Shown: one piece after another, positions 1-12,760 of the stretch | Layout of the letters: every line of letters starts with the position of its first letter | Position numbering within the stretch: position 1 is the stretch's first letter | DNA from: Aplidium turbinatum | Taxonomy: Eukaryota > Chordata > Ascidiacea > Aplousobranchia > Polyclinidae | DNA: 64,000 nucleotides | Assembly: GCA_918807975.1 (NCBI GenBank) | Contig: OU964922.1 | Location: 6,523,501-6,587,500, forward strand | Direction: 5' to 3' | Notes under the pieces: generated by a model | The model's input: only the letters and a program-made list of their open reading frames with translations | Database searches by the model: none | What the model was told of the DNA's origin: nothing | Position numbers and translations under genes: made by a program

Positions 1-3000
1 CAAGTTTCAGCTTTAACTTGCAAATTTTCCAGAGTTTTTTCGTCTGATCTTGGTAAATGTGTTAAGACAAAAGTTTCTATACACTTAAAACCGGAAGCAA
101 AGCCCGTTTTTTCCAAACCAAGACCAATTCCATTTTCCAAAAAGCAAGCTATCAAAGAAGAATTGGACAGACTTGTGGAGCGTAACGTTTTGCAGCCAAT
201 AAATTATAGCGACTGGGCAGCTCCGATCGTAGCGGTGTCGAAAGCAAATGGAAGTATACGAATTTGCGGCGATTTCAAGGGACTGAACCAGCAAATACAA
301 GTGGATCAACATCCGTTGCCGACGTTGGAAACGTTGCTGGAATCGCTGGGAAAAGGTCAGTACTTTTCTAAAATTGACTTGTCGGATGCTTACTTGCAAT
401 TAGAGCTTGATGACGAAGCAAAAAAACGTTGTGTCATAAACACACCTTTTGGTCTTTTCCAATACAATCGTATGTGTTTCGGTGTGGCGTCAAGCCCAGC
501 CCAATTTCAACGTTGCATGGATAAAATGATTTCGGGAATCCCTGGTGTAGCAGCATATCTAGATGATATCTTAATTACGGGACCGACAGAAAAAGATCAT
601 TGGAATAACTTAGAGAAGCTTATGGATCGTTTAAGCGAGTATGGGTTTTGTGTTAAAGTACAAAAATGTGAATTTTTTAAGGATTCGGTTGAATATCTTG
701 GTCATGTAATCGACAAAGACGGAAAGCGACCGTCGAGCACATCAGTCGAAGCAATAAAACAATTACCCCAACCGCAAAACCTTCAAGAACTTCAAGCTTT
801 TTTAGGGAAAATTAACTATTATGGTCGTTTTATAGCAGATCTTCCAGACAAGGCAAAACCTTTAAATTCTTTGTTGAAGAAAGGAGCAGTGTTCAGGTGG
901 ACACAACATTGCAAACTCGCTTTTCAACAACTGAAGGAGGACGTGATCAATGCAACCACGCTAAGTCACTACGATGAGAGCAAACCACTCATACTAGCCA
1001 CCGATGCATCCCAGTACGGAATAGGAGCAGTTTTGATGCAGAAGCACGATGGTGTGGAACGTCCACTCGCCCATGCATCGAAAACTTTGAGTGAAACGCA
1101 GAAGAGGTACTCACAAATTGAACGAGAAGCGCTCTCTATCATCTATGGAGTAACGAAGTTTCACCAATACCTGTACGGTAGGAAGTTTACTTTAATTACG
1201 GATCATAAGCCACTAGTTTCGATTTTCTCACCAAAAAAGAATCTACCAGTCCTAACAGCTCAGCGTCTTCAACGATGGGCTATTACCTTAATGGCATATC
1301 AATATGATATTCACTTCAGTACAAACCAACTAATCTACATGGTAATGCAGATGGACTGTCTAGATTGCCTATGGGGTTAGACAAAACGTTTGACGAAAAC
1401 GAGGAGAGAGAGAATGCAGAGGTTTCGCATTCTGTAGAGGAAACCATGGACGGTTTACCCTTAACTTCGAACGAGCTTAAAACAAAAACGCTTCACGATC
1501 CGCTCTTAAAATTAGTTCTGTCGTATATCCAGGACGGTTGGCCTAGAAGATTACCTGACAATGATAAGCTGCGCTGCTATGCTTCGTATAAAGACTCGAT
1601 GTGGGTAGAAAACGATGTAATACTTTTACAACGTGACGGTTTTCCACGAGCAGTAATTCCGCAATGTTTGCAGGCACAGGTTTTAAAACTCTTGCATGAA
1701 GGTCACTGGGGAATCACCCGAACGAAGCAGATGGCACGCAGATACGTATGGTGGCCGGAGCTGAACAAAAGCATCGAAGAGATGGTGAAGTCGTGCGGAC
1801 CTTGCAGGCTTGTCGCAAAAGCTCCGGATAAAGAGTACCAAGCATGGCCGAAAACTACAAAGCCGTGGCAGCGGATTCATCTCGACTATGCTGGACCTTT
1901 CTTAGGAAAGATGTGGCTGATTTGCGTTGATGCACACTCAAAATATCCTTATGTTTCTATGCAGAACATCGGACAGGCAACTTCTAAAGCAACGATCAGC
2001 GCACTTCAACAAATCTTTGCGATAGAAGGCTCTCCGGACACGATTGTCTCGGACAACGGAAGCCAGTTTACGTCCGGAGAGTTCAAGACATTTTGCATCA
2101 AGTTAGGAATACATCACATCACCTCGCCAGTGTTCCATCCTGCATCAAATGGCGAAGCGGAACGCTTCGTCCAAACCTTCAAAAGGGCGATGGAAAAAAA
2201 CTATAAGGGAGAAGTGAGCAAGCAAAATGCTCATCTCTTAGTAGTCACAACGTACAGAAGCACACCTCACCCATGCCTCGACTGGAAGACTCCAGCCGAA
2301 GTTCTTCATGGGCGCCAGCCGAAAACGCTATTGTCCTTGTTCTCGCCAAAGGAAAAAAGTAATTCAAAACAAGAACCTGCATCTCATAAGCGAAGCTATG
2401 AAGAAGGTTCATTGGTTTATGCTCGAAACTATGCATCTGGTTCGAAGTGGCTCCCGGGTACGGTAATTAAAAGACGGGGACGTGTCCTGTACAACGTACG
2501 AACGGAACGAGGCGTTTGGAAGAGACACATCAATCAACTTCAGCCCAGGTTTCAAAACGTTCATACTGAAAGTAAAAGTGATTTTTCTGATTCAAGTAAA
2601 GTTAAGGTTGCACCAAGTCCAAAGAAAGATTTCGAACCGACCGATACCAATGAACACTCTGGGCATAGTAAAGCTGTCCCACAGAGACGCTATCCAGTTC
2701 GAAACAGACGCAAACCTGATTTTTATCAGGCTTAGTCAATACGTTTGTTAGTCGTATGTGCTTCTGACTCTAATTGTAATACGACCATTATTGCAGTGAT
2801 CTGTCAGAAGCACTATATATATTGTGTATGTTAAGTCGTGAATGCTTGGTTAGTATCACCCTCTCTTAGCTGTAATGTTTTATTTCTACTGCTAAGTGTT
2901 AATTTATAAGGGAAGAGTGATACAGTTAGTAACGTTTATTTTGCGTTATGGTCATTGCCTAGTGCATTGCACCGGGTCACGTGCACATGATTACGTCGTG

Positions 3001-3141
3001 CCGCCCTGTGGCTGTGAGTAGTTGGTAATTACGGCAGCAGGACTTCTTGGTAGCCACACAATGATTTGGCCTTAGTTCATTTTAGCTCTACTCGTGTTGA
3101 GACGTCTTTTCAATTCCTTTACGTTTACCTACAAGCGTAAC
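1..3141 (+). mobile_element. Ty3/gypsy LTR retrotransposon, Mag-like, 3' portion
   Basis: The window opens inside the pol region of a Ty3/gypsy element. Reverse transcriptase occupies roughly the first 0.7 kb (aspartate-rich YLDDIL box). RNase H follows at about 1.0-1.35 kb. Integrase runs from about 1.65 to 2.4 kb, with an HHCC-type zinc finger and a core that includes HPASNGEAERFVQ. Integrase style and gene order fit the Mag/K02A2.6-like group; this is recognition from memory. A purine-rich tract near 2.91 kb is followed by a likely short 3' LTR of about 220 bp, whose end near 3.14 kb is uncertain. Gag, protease and the 5' LTR lie outside the window. Long open frames suggest a young copy; about one break is visible. 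It is a fossil or near-fossil insertion upstream of, or in an intron of, the RTK gene that follows. Confidence 0.88.
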
Positions 3142-3685
3142 AGCTTATACGTGCTATTTAATAATAATAAGAATAATAACAACATTTAGGCTATATAGCG
3201 ACACATCCACAGTGCAAACTATGCTCCTGGGCGCTGTACATGACAATGATGATAAATAATACGGTACTTTCAGTCATAAGGTTCAGTGAAATAAAACGTT
3301 TTTAAGCAAGTTTTAAATTCATCAAAATTTATATTTCCTTTTCGCTGTATAACTGTATTCCTGTGGTGATTTTTGAGATTTTTTCTATTTTATTGTACTC
3401 AGTGCATTTGCAGCAAACAGAAAAATTATTAATTTCTTTCACTTAGTTTAGATTATTCAAGAAGTTCAGATTTTTCTTCAAACGTTTACTGCCTTTTGAA
3501 ATAAATGCTTCCTGTCTTTTGTTAGCATCTTGGCCTCAGTATTGCAGAATTAAATTCGATATCAAATTCTATGTGGAGTTTAAGCGCAAAGTAAAAATCT
3601 AAATGTATTGTTTTTACAGTAATTAAGTTTTACTCAACTTCATATGATGAAAAGCATCACTGAATTTTTTGTAATACCTTCTTAG
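3142..3685. other. Intronic or flanking DNA without a recognised feature
   Basis: AT-rich DNA between the retroelement and the first visible kinase exon. The end is a pyrimidine-rich splice acceptor directly before 3686. I see no gene here. Confidence 0.6.
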
Positions 3686-3900
3686 AACGCAAAACTTCCT
3701 AGCCGTTGGATGTCACCTGAGGCGTACTTCGATCAAACATACACCAGTGCAAGTGATGTCTGGTCGTTTGGAGTGGTCATGTGGGAAATAGTGGCATTTG
3801 GTTACACTCCGTACAAGAAGTTGAATGGAAGGGAATTACAAAACAAAGTTGTAAAAGAAAACTACAGATTGCCTCAACCTTATCATTGTCCACCTCAGTT
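3686..3900 (+). CDS. RTK exon: activation-loop end to subdomain X
   Basis: 215 nt, opening in phase 0 after an AG acceptor and closing two bases into a Leu codon before gtaagt. It encodes RWMSPEA (P+1 loop) and DVWSFG, whose Asp anchors the catalytic loop. Confidence 0.9.
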
Positions 3901-6900
3901 GTAAGTTTCTTTTGTAGTTTGAAACTCTGATTTTCCTGAGTTGCCAATGTGTTCAACTGTATATTTCACAATGGTATTGCTATTAAGAATCAAATTTTAG
4001 CAAGTCATCTATTTTTTAATCTTATGATGCACAACGTTTCGTATTCCTACTTTTCACGACCAAGGTTAAATTGACGTTATTGCATTGTTAACTAGATTTG
4101 GCTTCTGTATTCGTCAATTGTTCTAATATCGCAATACAAAATGATAAAACTGGGTTTGACGTGTAGGGTTGGTTTATTTAAGTATAAAATACAACATATT
4201 TCGAACACATCGATGGGTTTATGTATTGTACATTTCATTCACATTTGAAACAAGTCACCAGTGTGAGACTATGCTCAGAGCTATCTGCTTGAGCTTTTCA
4301 AGGTTTTGCATGTGCTTCTCAGTGCATATGGTTATCGTTTCCCAACACACCTTCCATCTTGCACTAGCTGTAGCTACTGTACACTCTATTCGAATGATAC
4401 CACTGCACCTTTGACACATTCAGCTATTTTGCAATATTGCAATAAGCGTAGGCCTACAACTTACCTGAATAAAGCAAAGTTTGGTATTTTCTATAGTCAG
4501 TAAAAATCCATACCAAGTATTCGATCAGCCAATTATGCCTCACACATTCAACAAAATATTCTAATTCTACCCGTTCAAGTAATATGCAGTACTCTACTGG
4601 AAAAGGTTGTGCACTTTTTTGATTTGACTAGGCTAGCTTAATAAGCTAATTTAACTTTGTGTCTAACACAGATTTTTAGTTGCGATTATTTTATCCCATA
4701 CTTGTCTGCTCAATTTTTTTCCAACCAGAAAAATATCGCCAAAAATCATGGTCTACTTTATCTTCTATAGGCCTATTGTAGTATAGAATTAATAATGTAC
4801 TTCTATCTATTTCATCACCTTTTGATATCTTATGTAAAAAGCCGTATTGCGGTGTTGAAGCAATCAAAATAACCCAGTAGTTGCCTCACCAAAAACTATT
4901 ATTGTTTCATCGCAGAAAAAAAATCAAAATCGCAGAAAAAAAATCGTGTTAAAGGCAAAGCTATTTTTTAGAAGTGCTCAAAACAATTATTTTACCATTT
5001 GAAATGCATTTTCCATGTAGTGATAAAAAACATCCTTTCTCAGACGCAGCACAACATTATCAAACAAAAACAATGATAAACATTATAAAGCAGCTTTGTT
5101 GAAGCTGTCAGAAAATTCAGAGCCGATAAATTCATTCTCTACACAAATATAAACAAAAATCGCGCTGCCAGGATCAATTTGTGCATCCAAAGGTCGAAAT
5201 CTGACACGTTACATAAAAACTAAAAAGGTAATTGATATTTTTCCAGGTACACCATAATGCAACGCTGCTGGCATATAAATCCATCTTACCGTCCGACATT
5301 TGAAGAGTTGCAAAGAGAGTTGGAATATCTTGTTGATATGATTGAGGTGATTAGAATTAGAAAAGTAGATTAGAAAATTTTTCAAAACAAAACTTACTTC
5401 AAATGATTTTTACTGTTGAGAAATATCACAGAAATTATGAAATCAGAGTTAAACTTCGAAAATCCTAATTATCATGGATTTATTTCTTCAAAGAAATATA
5501 TTAATACTATAAATTATATTACAGTATTATTACAATATTTTAATTTTGTAGATACAGAAGTTACTTGTTTTACAATTTTCAGTATTTATAAAAATTTAGC
5601 GTATTTTTTTTTTTTTGAATTTCATCCCTCTAGGCTAAGTGGTTTTAATATTTTTGTTGATATGGTTCAATAAACAAATCAAAGTCAATGTAATGAGCAA
5701 CTGTGTCATAATTACCGAGAATTTCTGAAAATGGCTGAGGATTTGTATGGTTAGTTTGCCATGCAGGTTGAATCGTTTCAGTTGTCAGAAAATCTGCACA
5801 TTTTTATAGAACCCGGAAAATCAACAAAGTCGTTTATATATTCAAGATTTTAAATTTACGAAAATACGTGCAGATAACAAACAACATAACTAGATGAAGC
5901 TTTTCTATTTGTAAGGTTGGACCTGGTTCGGTACTTTAGTGGATATTACAGAGAAAACCTTCAGCTTTCTCAAGGAATTTAAAAGTTTATACTTACAGTA
6001 ATCATATTAATTTGCGTTCTTCTGGTGACTATTTACTAGGTTACCTCGTGATGTTAAAGATGATAACTAGCTTTTTTTCCGACGTTTCGTCAGTCAGCAC
6101 GACTGACTTTATCAAGGTGGCTAAAACAGGTTAATACAACCAGTTCAGCAACGATGGCACAACACAAAAACATACTGATAACATGAGTAAAGTAAAGCAG
6201 CAAGAATCAGAATTAAAACACGCAACAAATACCTAGAGGTTAAACGAAATGCAGTGAATGCCTAAAACCAGTAGGCTACTTCCCGCAGCGTAAATTTATC
6301 TATCTATTGGGCCACTGTCAAGAAACGTTGAAAAGACATCAGACAAGACAGAAAGCAATGGGATTAGCAATAACAATGGTAGAGAAGACGCACTGAGAAT
6401 GGCAAAGGTGAAGCTAAAGTTAAAGTAATTTGTTGTACACAGAGGGGAAATTCTGACCATCTTTTTGGTTAAGAGCATGTTGTGCCTTCTGGTTTATGTA
6501 CCATTTTTCTGTGAACAATCTTTTTGTATAATCCTTTTCAGTTTTAAGAATGGTGGCGTTGGTCCAAGTAATTTTATGGTCTGAATTTATAGAGTGTTTG
6601 CAAAGAGCGGAATGCTCTGGACGTTGAAATTTAATAGCTCTTTGGTGCTCGTTGATTCTAGATTTAAGATCACGTTTTGTCTGTCCAATGTAGATTAAAT
6701 CACAGTCATGACACGGAACTTGGTAGATCAATCCAGAAACTTCACCTTCTTTCATGGGGTCTTTAGCCGAGGGAAGGTATTTACCTATTGTCAGATAGGG
6801 TTTCATCGCAACCTTGATTTCTATGCCATAGAGGATACGCTGAATTTTGTCGGTTACCCCCCTTATGTAAGGAAGACAAGTAAAAGATTTATAAGGAGGA

Positions 6901-9008
6901 AGCGAAGGTTTCGGTTTGGGTCGCTGTATGCAAGCAAGTTTTCGTGGAAATCCGTTGAGCATTAAAGTGTTGTGAATGTTTTTCTTGTGGTGTGAACATG
7001 TGGTGTGAACGTTCACACCACAAGAAAAACATTCACAACACTTTACTGCTCAACGGATTTCCACGAAAACTTGCTTGCATACAGCGACCCAAACCGAAAC
7101 CTTCGCTTCCTCCTTATAAATCTTTTACTTGTCTTCCTTACATAAGGGGGGTAACCGACAAAATTCAGCGTATCCTCTATGGCATAGGAATCAAGGTTGC
7201 GATGAAACCCTATCTGACAATAGGTAAATACCTTCCCTGGGCTAAAGACCCCATGAAAGAAGGTGAAGTTTCTGGATTGATCTACCAAGTTCCGTGTCAT
7301 GACTGTGATTTAATCTACATTGGACAGACAAAACGTGATCATAAATCTAGAATCAACGAGCACCAAAGAGCTATTAAATTTCAACGTCCAGAGCATTCCG
7401 CTCTTTGCAAACACTCTATAAATTCAGACCATAAAATTACTTGGACCAACGCCACCATTCTTAAAACTGAAAAGGATTATACAAAAAGATTGTTCACAGA
7501 AAAATGGTACATAAACCAGAAGGCACAACATGCTCTTAACCAAAAAGATGGTCAAAATTTCCCCTCTGTGTACAACAAATTACTTTAACTTTAGCTTCAC
7601 CTTTTCCATTCTCAGTGCGTCTTCTCTACCATTGTTATTGCTAATCCCATTGCTTTCTGTCTTGTCTGATGTCTTTTCAACGTTTCTTGACAGTGGCCCA
7701 ATAGATAGATAAATTTACGCTGCGGGAAGTAGCCTACTGGTTTTAGGCATTCACTGCATTTCGTTTAACCTCTAGGTATCTTGTTGCGTGTTTTAATTCT
7801 GATTCTTGCTGCTTTACTTTACTCATGTTATCAGTATGTTTTTGTGTTGTGCCATCGTTGCTGAACAGGTTGTATTAACCTGTTTTAGCCACCTTGATAA
7901 AGTCAGTCGTGCTGACTGACGAAACGTCGGAAAAAAAGCTAGTTATCATCTTTAACATCACGAGGTAACCTAGTAAATAGTCACCAGAAGAACGCAAATT
8001 AACTTTATTACCAAATGCCTGGTGAACAGTCTCTCTCTGTTTTTAGTAATCATATTATTGTAGTTAAAGTTTCGGTTTCTGACGAGAAGTTTCGAGAACG
8101 TTTTTAGTTGTATCAGATGTGATGTTCCCATTTAGCTAACCCTGTTTAATACATGGTGGGTACTGCTGCAAAGTGAATGCAACGAATTGCCAAGAATCGT
8201 AAAAATCCCCCGTGTTCCATTGAAAACAAGCAGGAATCAGGAAAATAATGCAGCAAAAAAATTATAAATTTGTGTCAGCAATAAAAGTTCAATTTTTCCA
8301 AGTTTTGAGTCATCAATCGAATTCTGGCCTCCATCACCGCCATTTGGGATATGAAGGATATCCTTTAGATCAGGGGTGTGCGACATGCAGCCGGCGAGAC
8401 AAATGCGCCCGCAAACCAAAAGTATGTGGTTCAAAGCAGGTTTTGGTTTTTAGCCAGCGCCAAAAATGCTTTGAAATGTAACATATTATTAAATGAAATC
8501 ATTATCAAACTCTTTATCGCACTACAGTATTTTAGTTTTTAATTTTTGAGTGATCTTAACTCTTTGTACTTTACTGAAGTGGGTTGGATAAGCAAAGGCC
8601 GCATGTTCATACGATTTTATTATCTGAGTGTACATTACACATGTTTTAAAAAGTTAACAATTTTTGCACACGACTATTTTATAAATGTTTGTATGTCACG
8701 TAATAACTATATGGATTATTACTAGTTTTGCTATATTCACAAATATAAAACAGATAAAGCTATCGTCATTAAATTTTTAAAATAAATCTAAATTAAGGCT
8801 TGAATATGTAAACAATAGGGAGTTAAAAAGCACAGTTTCTTTTGAAAAAGAAATGTTCCCTAAGAGAAAAAATTAATATGTGCGTAATGAAAATGATACA
8901 ATTTTATCTCTTCCGCAGAATCATCAACCAGTGTATGAAAACGTAATGAAGGAAGCAAATCTATATGAAGACGTTACCATTGATGCTGTGGGATTTGCTA
9001 TCGGATGA
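3686..9008 (+). CDS. Receptor tyrosine kinase gene, last three coding exons
   Basis: Three exons join in frame: 3686-3900, 5247-5346 and 8919-9008. Together they encode the end of a tyrosine kinase catalytic domain and a short tail. Exon one begins NAKLPSRWMSPEAYFD, the activation-loop end (RWMSPEA) typical of receptor tyrosine kinases, followed by DVWSFGVVMWEI. Exon two carries CWHINPSYRPTF, the subdomain XI signature. Exon three encodes a 29-residue tail containing PVYENV and LYEDV, then TGA at 9006-9008. In RTKs a phosphorylated YxN motif is a Grb2-type SH2 docking site. The N-lobe, membrane segment and ectodomain lie left of the window. A possible ATTAAA poly(A) signal is at 9143. FGFR/RET/VEGFR/Tie-like classes all fit; the subfamily cannot be decided from this stretch. 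Confidence 0.9.
5247..5346 (+). CDS. RTK exon: C-lobe end with CW...RPTF motif
   Basis: 100 nt after ttttccag. The first base completes the Leu codon of the previous exon. The peptide holds CWHINPSYRPTFEEL, the conserved Arg of subdomain XI. The donor is gtgatt, in phase 0. Confidence 0.88.
5997..8057. mobile_element. Penelope-like element foldback (two inverted 3' halves)
   Basis: Two nearly identical arms of about 0.99 kb, roughly 6010-6996 (minus) and 7010-7999 (plus), meet head to head around a 13-nt spacer. Each encodes a 198-residue reading frame (6420-7016 minus, 6992-7588 plus). This is the end of a Penelope-like polyprotein, with CDLIYIGQTKR...EHQRAIK, a GIY-YIG endonuclease core. 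The two peptides differ at only a few positions. The reverse transcriptase is absent from both arms, so each is 5'-truncated at the same point. The sequence agtaatcatatta occurs at 5997-6009 and again at 8045-8057, which fits a 13-bp target-site duplication. A 44-nt stretch lies only on the right, between arm and duplication. Confidence 0.88.
8371..8620. mobile_element. Possible decayed hAT non-autonomous element
   Basis: Opens with CAGGGGTGTGCGACATGCAG, the style of hAT terminal repeats. Near 8598 a loosely complementary GGCCGCATGTTCATAC may be the other end. No 8-bp duplication was found. Confidence 0.35.
8919..9008 (+). CDS. RTK terminal exon: C-terminal tail
   Basis: Begins after ttccgcag in phase 0 and ends at TGA 9006-9008. 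It encodes NHQPVYENVMKEANLYEDV and ten more residues. The two Tyr residues in YENV and YEDV are the likely phosphorylation sites. Confidence 0.85.
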   Translation, partial: NHQPVYENVMKEANLYEDVTIDAVGFAIG

Positions 9009-10494
9009 AGACAGAATTGTCATTCTTTGATGGCCAGAGTTTAGTCTCACTGTAAATAAGAATAGAAAGACTTGCCGGACGACTTTATTCTTGTGTGCCA
9101 GTATCACGTGTTGAAAAAACTTTATTGATTTTATTTTTTTTAATTAAATGTTGATGCAGATACGTTTGTAATCCTTGAATGTCGTAGAAGAGTATTACTT
9201 TACAATCTGTCTCGTTTTTCTTTTTTGTATTACAGTTTTAAATATCCATGTCACGCTATCAACATCTTTATGTGCATGATTTTTCACTTGAAAAAAACGC
9301 AATCAGTTAATTGGAACCAAAGTTTTGTAAACAATTTAGAGAGTTTGATAACTTTGACGCTATGTATTTTGTTTTATTTGAAGTTGTTGTTTGATTAAGA
9401 GAGGTTCTGGAACTGTACTGATGACGAGACGGACAACGGTCATGAATCACATTTATATTTGATTCGCCTAACGGAGCAATAGATGACTAGTTTCAAAAGA
9501 AAAATAAATTTTCAACTTAATAATAGCTTAAAAAATGATTTTACAATTTTAGTTTGCTTTTTTATTATTTGTATTTTTCCTCAGTCTCAAAATGGTCCAT
9601 ATTACAATCAGTCTTAAAAATAGAAACAAAACAGATAGTCAACTCCGAAGAGCTTAATTTTGCTTAGAGGGGTTTGAGCTTTAGACTTCTAGAGGTAAAC
9701 ATTTTGATGACGTGACTTCGATTCCCACCCTTGAGATTATTATTTTTTCTATTTTAATTACTTACTATTATTTATTACTAACTAGTATTAATTACTAAAC
9801 AAATTAATTACTATTACTTATCATTATTAATTACTAAACAAATTTCAAACCAAAATCCATTGTCTGGCTGTGTGCTAGAAGTAGCCTATTACAATTTTGA
9901 AGTCAGCTGGCTTATAGGGAGAATTGTTCTTTGTCTAAAGTGTCTACCGGTCTGCCTGCTGCAGCGATCTATAGATTAAAAATACGCTCACGGTACAGCC
10001 TTCAAGTCAGTAAGAAAATGTAAAATATTTATTTTTACTTTTTGCAGGGCGATTTTTTGTTAGTAACGAGTAAACACAAAAAATAGATACTTTCGACAAC
10101 CTTGCCAAAGTGCTTAAAATGCAAACGGCAAATTATGTGTAATGCAACAGCAAGTTATCTGCAGCACTGCGCTTAATCGGCGCCGTAAACCAATAGCGTC
10201 GCATTTCTGCTGCCAGTGGCATTTATTTCTTTGTTTTCACTTTTATCCGATTCTAACTATGTTTTTAGTTTTTGAGTTTTTGTAAATCGTGGTTTAACAA
10301 AACCTAAATTTTCTGAACAGTGACGTCACTCGTCATGAGATGTTCTTGCTCGAAGTCGAATAACAGGCTTCAAAACAAACGGAGTTCAAAAAGTTTTTTT
10401 GTTTTTTGTTACAAATAGAAACTGAATTTCATATAGTCGAAGCTAATAGTCAAAGTCAAATATAGTCAAAGCTAATAAAGTTGAAGCATTAATC
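9009..10494. other. 3' flank of RTK gene and intergenic DNA
   Basis: Holds the 3' UTR of unknown length. Around 10055-10195 is a stretch resembling 47850-47935, the spacer of the direct-repeat element there (shared words GCCAAAGTGCT and AATCGG). AT-rich imperfect repeats of the type attaattactaaacaaatt lie near 9785-9845. I see no gene. Confidence 0.55.
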
Positions 10495-12056
10495 CCGTGT
10501 CCAGCAAATAAGCAAATGCTGTGACTGTCCAGCGACGAGATTTGGGCTTACATGAGTAAAATCCGATTCTCTGGTCGACTATGTCTGTACCACCTTTGGT
10601 GAAGTCGTATAGCTTATAGATTGCTGTTTTTTTTTCCTTCTGTCGTCTTTTGTAACGCTCAGTAATCGCTGCATGGTCGATAGGAGCAACACATTGCGCT
10701 TGCCCGTACTTTTAGTGTCCACTATGTATGAATTGAGATTAAGAATCTTTTGGTTTTCTTCCCAAAACACTTCATAGGAAAACTTTTCCCGGTTCTCTAT
10801 ACTCCTAATTTCAGTCGGAATTCCTTTTTGTGAAGCCTTTATAGTTCCGACTGAAGTTATGCTTTGCTCTAAAAGCCACTCGACTAACGTCACCTACGTA
10901 TGCAGTCTATCATAGGAAATGTTGCGTCCCCGTAAATCCATGTTTTGTGCCAACTCCGACACCATTGCTTTCACTGCTGCTTCTGTGCTACATATATAAT
11001 CCGGATAAGGTGCTTCTACTGGCTTACCGCAGTACAATTTTATGATGAAAGTAAAGGGACAGGTGCATGCATTGATAGATTTGAAAAGCATTCCGTACTT
11101 TGCAGGCTTATTTGGGTTGAACTGTTTAAAACCTATTTGCATTCTTGTTGGGTATAGCGTGGCACTAGATGCTCTCTGCAGTTTTCATTGAATGTTTCAA
11201 AAATATCACGAAAAGCAGCAAATCGATCATTTTTCCAGCGTCTTGATCTGCTAATAAAATCATCAAATGAAATGTTAGCTATCAAAAACTGAAATCGGTT
11301 TTGTTCATTGTGGCTCCAAACAGAGTGTTGCCAAAAATATCATGAAATAACATAGCGCTTTTGTGACCAGCTTGCCCTTATAAACCCCTGATATAGCAGA
11401 GACCAATCAAACTCAGCATTTCTTGGTTGTGTGTTACTCCTACATACGGTGTGGAAGACAACCAGCTTTCAGAGATGCTTGCCATCAAATGCGCAATTCT
11501 TCGTTTGGTTTCATCAACGACTAGACTTAGCATGTTTTGTGTGAAGAATAAATGCCACGCTTGAAGCGGAGAAGCAACATCTTCAGCCACGCCTCTCACT
11601 CCACTTTGTCCATGTATGACGTTAGCTCGGTTGTTCCTTCCACACGACACAGGTTGAGTGTTTTCTCAAATGATGATCCTCCTATAGTCGCTTTAATTTT
11701 TGTTTTTTCCAGATAGGTTGTGAATACTTTTTCCGTTGAATCATATTGCATAGCATCATAGTTTTGTGAATCTAAAGCAGAGCTGACGTCATGAAACAGA
11801 CGATATTTTGTTGGAACTTTTCTTCTACGACCAGCTTCAAAAACGTTTCTATACTGTGGTTCTTCATTTTCAGTTGCAATACTTCTATCACCAAATGCTT
11901 TTTCGACGCATGGGGCTGTTGATGCTGATAATTCCAATGCATCATCATTATCATCAGAACCCGATGAGCAAAGTTAATAATAATCGTTTTCTTCATTGTC
12001 AGAATCTTGCAATACTTGTTGCAGCAATTCTTCTGTAGTGAAATTCAATCTCGCCA
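10495..12056 (-). mobile_element. piggyBac-like transposase pseudogene, copy 1
   Basis: Minus-strand fragments are collinear with the copy at 59.6-61.6 kb. In order they are: an N-terminus MARLNFTTEELLQQVLQDSD (ATG near 12056); NNRANVIHGQSGVRG with QAWHLF; GFKQFNPNKPAKYG; GRNISYDRLHT (second acidic residue); SYEVFWEENQ; and LYDFTKGGTDIVDQR (last acidic residue). This is a DDE_Tnp_1_7 (piggyBac) transposase, a cut-and-paste enzyme at TTAA sites. It is dead. There is an early stop after DSDNEENDYY. The segment that should hold the first catalytic Asp (SLDET in copy 3) is deleted near 11160. A shift at the T-run near 10625 precedes GGTDIVDQ. The Cys-rich C-terminus is missing past about 10495. 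TIRs were not recognised. Confidence 0.85.
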
Positions 12057-12760
12057 TTTCTAAAGTATATAGCCTAGATATTTAAATCTTTAGAAGGTTA
12101 AAGGCATAAAAGATGTTAGAAGTTGTTGCCCACATTCGATAAATGGATTCATAATTATCAAAATAACTTATAAAATGATACCCTGATTGTGACTTTAAAA
12201 AAATAAATTTTATTTACATGAACATGAAAGACCAGCCACTTTGTATATTTGAGAATAACGTATGATGACATAAAAAAGATCATCAACTTAGTTAAACAAC
12301 ACGAGAAAACTGTATCATTTATGTAGATTTGAAAGTGGTCAACTTTCTTCTCGGCGACGCAGAGGTTTCACAAATTATCACTGCTATGCTATATCTTTAC
12401 ATGTGGGACAGTCGATATCAACAAAAACACTAGACACTGAAGGAGTGGCCCAACCGTGAAACTTTGGAGGCAGGTATGCAAAACATTGTGCACAACTCCA
12501 TCGCTCGTAGATACAAGATAGTAAAAATCCCCAACGGCAATCTCTTTTTGGCGGAAGAGGGCAGTGGTTGACGAGCAGGCATCCTGTAAAGAGGGCGTTG
12601 ATGAACAGAGTACCCGGCAGCCTATTGCAACCAGTTCCCTTGAAGCTGCACGTTTCAGTCTTATTGCACAATATGGAGCTGGCCAAGAGTGTGTGTGTAG
12701 GCTTCGCGTAGTCACGACAACATTAAACAATCATACAAGCGAATGGTCTTTTCCTCAGTT
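12057..12760. other. Intergenic DNA without a recognised gene
   Basis: Flank of piggyBac copy 1, with only shadow open frames. Composition becomes less AT-rich from about 12.54 kb. Confidence 0.5.

Larger units (their letters stand above)
5347..8918 (+). other. Last intron of the RTK gene
   Basis: A 3.6-kb intron hosting the 2-kb Penelope-like foldback listed separately. It also has a possible hAT end near 8371. The rest is unremarkable AT-rich sequence. Confidence 0.75.

Noticed and set aside
12384-12730. Overlapping 100-113-residue frames on minus
   Set aside because: No motif or domain. The local composition suggests a repeat, so they are probably chance frames.
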